In this document: piece after piece, positions 4,812 through 7,297 of the stretch
How positions within the stretch are numbered: the stretch's first letter is position 1
Layout: each line of letters begins with the position of its first letter
The notes under the pieces: generated by a model
What the model saw: the letters and a program-made list of their open reading frames with translations, nothing else
Told to the model about the DNA's origin: nothing
Database searches by the model: none
Translations under genes and position numbers: made by a program
DNA from: JAAUSY01 sp964526735
GTDB lineage: Bacteria; Chloroflexota; Chloroflexia; Chloroflexales; Chloroflexaceae
Direction of reading: 5' to 3'
NCBI GenBank assembly: GCA_964526735.1
Contig: CAZGLO010000124.1
Span: forward strand, 1-7,297
Length of the DNA stretch: 7,297 nt

Positions 4812-7226
4812 ATGACGAAGGTTCACCCAAGCTCATCTTCTGCCTACCATTCTGCTGATGGTATGTACCTATTGCGCCGCCGGTTTATGCTGATGCTTCT
4901 GATGCTGATGCTGATGCTTCTGATGCTGAGTATTGTGCTGCCGTTATTTTCTGCCTCTCCCCCTTCTGCCCACGGCCAAACCAGCCAGCATTCGATTGGC
5001 CGGTCGGCCTTTCGTCGCGTCTGGCAGCGTCAAGACGCTCCTATTGCCGACGACCTTGCTGGGACGATTGCCCCTGAGCACGAGCCAAATCGTTCTTGGA
5101 CGTGGGGGCCACACCCCATCACCCCTGTTCTCCGCGAGCCGATGCAGCAAAGTCCGGGCGGTCAACGCGATGTCCAATATTTTGACAAGAGCCGGATGGA
5201 AATCAACGACCCCAACGCCAATCCTGATGATATGTGGTATGTCACCAACGGGTTATTGCCCATTGAGATGATGCAAGGCCGCATACAGGTCAGCTTCGAC
5301 AGCTTTGAGGAGCATTCCCCCGCTGCGCTCTCTGCCATCGGCGACCCTGATACCTTCCCCCGCTACGCCGACCTTGCCGACCTCTATGCTAGCCCGGGCA
5401 CGGTTAGTACCGATGCTTTGAACAAGCCCGTCACCACGCTCTACCAGCCTGACGGCAGCTTCGCCACCTTCGATGACTATGCCGATCATCCTGCGACGGT
5501 CTTGGTTGAGGGCGGGAATGGCCACGGTATGCCGCAGGGCTTTCTCGATTTTCAAGAGAGCTACGGCGTGATTTACGACGAAAACGGCAACCCAACCCGT
5601 GATCAAGTCTACGAGCCGTCGTTTGTTTTTGGCCATCCGGTGACGCCTGCCTACTGGGTGACCTCATTGGTCGCCAACAAAGAGACGATGATCCTCTTCC
5701 AGGTCTTTGAGCGGCGTGTTCTGACCTACAACCCCACCAACCCGCCTGCATTCCGCGTTGAGATGGGCAATGTCGGCCAGCACTACTACCAATGGCGCTA
5801 TGGCGAGCTTGGTAAGACGCCCGTCAAAGCGCCTGCCGAGCCGGGTGGTGGTGGAGATACCCCGCCCCCGCCCTCAACCCAGAGTGGCGAAATGACCTTA
5901 TTCGGGATGAACACCTACATCACCGGCCAAGAGCGCATCAAGCAAGATGGCGCTGATGGCACCGCCGAATTGACCCGCCTTGGCCGCGAGGCGGGGGGTG
6001 AGTGGGCGCGGGAAGAACTCAGTTGGGCCAATATTGAGACCACAAAAAAGGGTGAATACCATTGGAAGCACTACGATACCCACATCAAGATGCTTGCCGA
6101 TGCGGGCTACAACATTATGGGCATCGTCCTGACCACCCCTGGTTGGGCGCGTGTTGGCGATTGCAAGAGCCGCGAGGGCGTCACCGAAGAATATTGGTGT
6201 CCCCCGGGCAATGCACAAGATTTTGGTGATTTTATGGGCGCGATTGTCGAGCGCTACGACGGCGATGGCAATGCCGATGCGCCCGGCTCCCCCCGCGTTG
6301 ACGCCTGGCAGATATGGAACGAGCCAAGTACGCGCCAGACCTGGCCCGGTTCTCCCACCGAATACGGCAATATCTTGGCGAAGGGCTATGCTGCCGCCAA
6401 GGCTGCCAACCCCAATGCGATAGTGGCGACGGGCGGGGTGTATCTCTACGATGGGATGGGTACCGACCCATCTGATGGCCTCCCCTTCCTCAACGAGGCG
6501 ATTGCTGCGGTGCCTGCTGCGGCGCAGTCGTTCGATGTGTTGGCCATTCACCCATATATGCCGACTGCCGCGCCTGATGAGCCAGTGATTTTCTCGCCCA
6601 TTTCGATGTGGGGGCGTATCACCACGGCGCAGCAATGGCTATCAGAGAACGCTTCTGGCCGTCCGCTGTGGATCAGTGAAGTTGGCTGGTCGACCTGCGA
6701 ACCAAGCGAGTCGGGCTGCAACCCGGATGTCTCCAAGAGCGAAGATCAGCAGGCCAACTATCTCGTTCGTACCTATGCTATTGCGCTTGCCAAAGGCGTC
6801 CAGCACGTCAACTACTTCCAATTGGAGGACAAGTTTGATGGCGGGACGGGGCGGTTATGGGCCAAGGCGAGCGTGTTGGATACCAAAGGCACCGATTACC
6901 GCAAAAAACTCGCCTACACCGCCTACCGCGTGATGGCTGAGCAGTTGAGCGGTGCGACGTTCGACGGCTATGGCGAGCACAATACCTTCACCTACGAGCA
7001 CAATGTGCAAAACCCGCAAGATCTCTACCACCTGCGCTTTGCCAAGGATAATGGCGAGGTTGTGGAGGTGTTGTGGCACAATACCGCTCCCCAGCGGGTG
7101 ATGCTCTCGCCGCGGTCGGGCTACACGGCGCAGGTCATCACGCGCGACGGCGCGGCGACGCCTCTCACCGCCGCCACCGAGCAGTTGGTTGGCGAACAGC
7201 CACTCTATGTGCATTACACGCCCTAG
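4812..7226 (+). CDS. Secreted clan GH-A glycoside hydrolase with Chloroflexota-type N-terminal region
   Basis: The 804-residue product has a signal peptide: Arg22-Arg24, a Met/Leu-rich core (26-46) and likely cleavage near SAHG-QT (52-57). Residues about 62-332 form a region without a family name known to me, with RSWTWGP, VQYFDKSRMEIN and RRVLTYNP. A Pro/Gly linker (335-358) leads to a (beta/alpha)8 barrel (about 361-710) and a beta-rich C-terminus. Clan GH-A hallmarks are WQIWNEPS, with Glu504 as predicted acid/base, AIHPY (578-582), and LWISEVGWST, with Glu623 as nucleophile. The mature protein's only cysteines, 451/463 and 629/636, lie in barrel loops and could form disulfides. The barrel recalls GH39/GH5-type enzymes; the substrate cannot be inferred. 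Start 4812 has GAAGGGAAAG (4795-4804) upstream; ATG 4863 would give a more typical signal peptide but lacks a ribosome site. Confidence 0.9.
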   Translation: MTKVHPSSSSAYHSADGMYLLRRRFMLMLLMLMLMLLMLSIVLPLFSASPPSAHGQTSQHSIGRSAFRRVWQRQDAPIADDLAGTIAPEHEPNRSWTWGPHPITPVLREPMQQSPGGQRDVQYFDKSRMEINDPNANPDDMWYVTNGLLPIEMMQGRIQVSFDSFEEHSPAALSAIGDPDTFPRYADLADLYASPGTVSTDALNKPVTTLYQPDGSFATFDDYADHPATVLVEGGNGHGMPQGFLDFQESYGVIYDENGNPTRDQVYEPSFVFGHPVTPAYWVTSLVANKETMILFQVFERRVLTYNPTNPPAFRVEMGNVGQHYYQWRYGELGKTPVKAPAEPGGGGDTPPPPSTQSGEMTLFGMNTYITGQERIKQDGADGTAELTRLGREAGGEWAREELSWANIETTKKGEYHWKHYDTHIKMLADAGYNIMGIVLTTPGWARVGDCKSREGVTEEYWCPPGNAQDFGDFMGAIVERYDGDGNADAPGSPRVDAWQIWNEPSTRQTWPGSPTEYGNILAKGYAAAKAANPNAIVATGGVYLYDGMGTDPSDGLPFLNEAIAAVPAAAQSFDVLAIHPYMPTAAPDEPVIFSPISMWGRITTAQQWLSENASGRPLWISEVGWSTCEPSESGCNPDVSKSEDQQANYLVRTYAIALAKGVQHVNYFQLEDKFDGGTGRLWAKASVLDTKGTDYRKKLAYTAYRVMAEQLSGATFDGYGEHNTFTYEHNVQNPQDLYHLRFAKDNGEVVEVLWHNTAPQRVMLSPRSGYTAQVITRDGAATPLTAATEQLVGEQPLYVHYTP
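4887..4928 (+). repeat. Two perfect 21-bp tandem repeats in the signal-peptide core
   Basis: Positions 4887-4907 and 4908-4928 are identical. Each copy encodes MLMLLML, so the hydrophobic core is built from a tandem duplication. Each copy is itself made of ATGCTG and CTT units. Because the unit is a multiple of three, slippage would change core length without a frameshift. Confidence 0.95.
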
Positions 7227-7232
7227 TAGTCC

Positions 7233-7254
7233 AACCGTCCTGATTTGACGGGTT
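7233..7254 (+). terminator. Weak hairpin after the glycosidase gene
   Basis: CCGTC (7235-7239) pairs with GACGG (7247-7251) around a 7-nt loop, and AA (7233-7234) can pair with TT (7253-7254) past a bulged G. The following sequence, TTTGTCATT, is only modestly T-rich. It begins 7 bp after the stop codon and may be a weak intrinsic terminator. Confidence 0.35.
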
Positions 7255-7297
7255 TGTCATTGCCGAGTATGCTGACCTGAACAACCAGAATCAGCGT

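Noticed and set aside
5898..6635. Antisense ORF of 245 codons opposite the glycosidase barrel
   Set aside because: The forward strand holds the catalytic NEP and SEVG motifs. The reverse product is low-complexity Arg/Gly-rich and unrecognised.

Overview
The window looks like ordinary chromosomal DNA from a member of the Chloroflexota, probably class Chloroflexia. This is inferred from the style of the PAS-STAS protein, whose STAS segment contains ELSTPMIPLAEG and ALPLVGSIDTARAQQ, and from the N-terminal region of the secreted glycosidase, which contains VQYFDKSRMEIN and FERRVLTYNP. Both are types I associate with that phylum. No rRNA or other marker gene confirms it. A run of 10 Ns shows that the source is a draft or metagenome scaffold.

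Layout from left to right. (1) Positions 1-195, minus strand: the first 65 codons of an MBL-fold metallohydrolase that runs off the left edge. (2) Positions 196-613: a 418-bp divergent intergenic region. It holds several hairpins, a plausible extended -10 promoter (388-415), and a leader of about 190 nt for purE. The leader can form mutually exclusive stems and has a perfect Shine-Dalgarno sequence in front of a 40-codon ORF. (3) purE (614-1105) and purK (1121-2251), 15 bp apart, form a compact operon for the two-step conversion of AIR to CAIR in de novo purine synthesis. (4) A four-PAS plus STAS protein of the RsbR type (2331-4624), interrupted at 4222-4363 by an assembly fault. Collapsing two identical 28-bp copies that flank the fault removes 170 bp and restores one 707-residue protein. 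(5) A strong intrinsic terminator (4702-4744). (6) A secreted 804-residue protein (4812-7226) with a signal peptide, a Chloroflexota-type N-terminal region with two related halves, a Pro/Gly linker and a clan GH-A glycoside hydrolase barrel. (7) A 71-bp tail with one weak hairpin.

Only purE and purK clearly work together. The sensor and the glycosidase are on the same strand but are separated by the terminator and have no evident pathway link. I see no CRISPR array, tRNA, transposase, phage gene or defence system. The points most worth following are the purE leader architecture, the repairable assembly break in the STAS domain, the 21-bp tandem duplication that builds the signal-peptide core, and the unnamed N-terminal region of the glycosidase.
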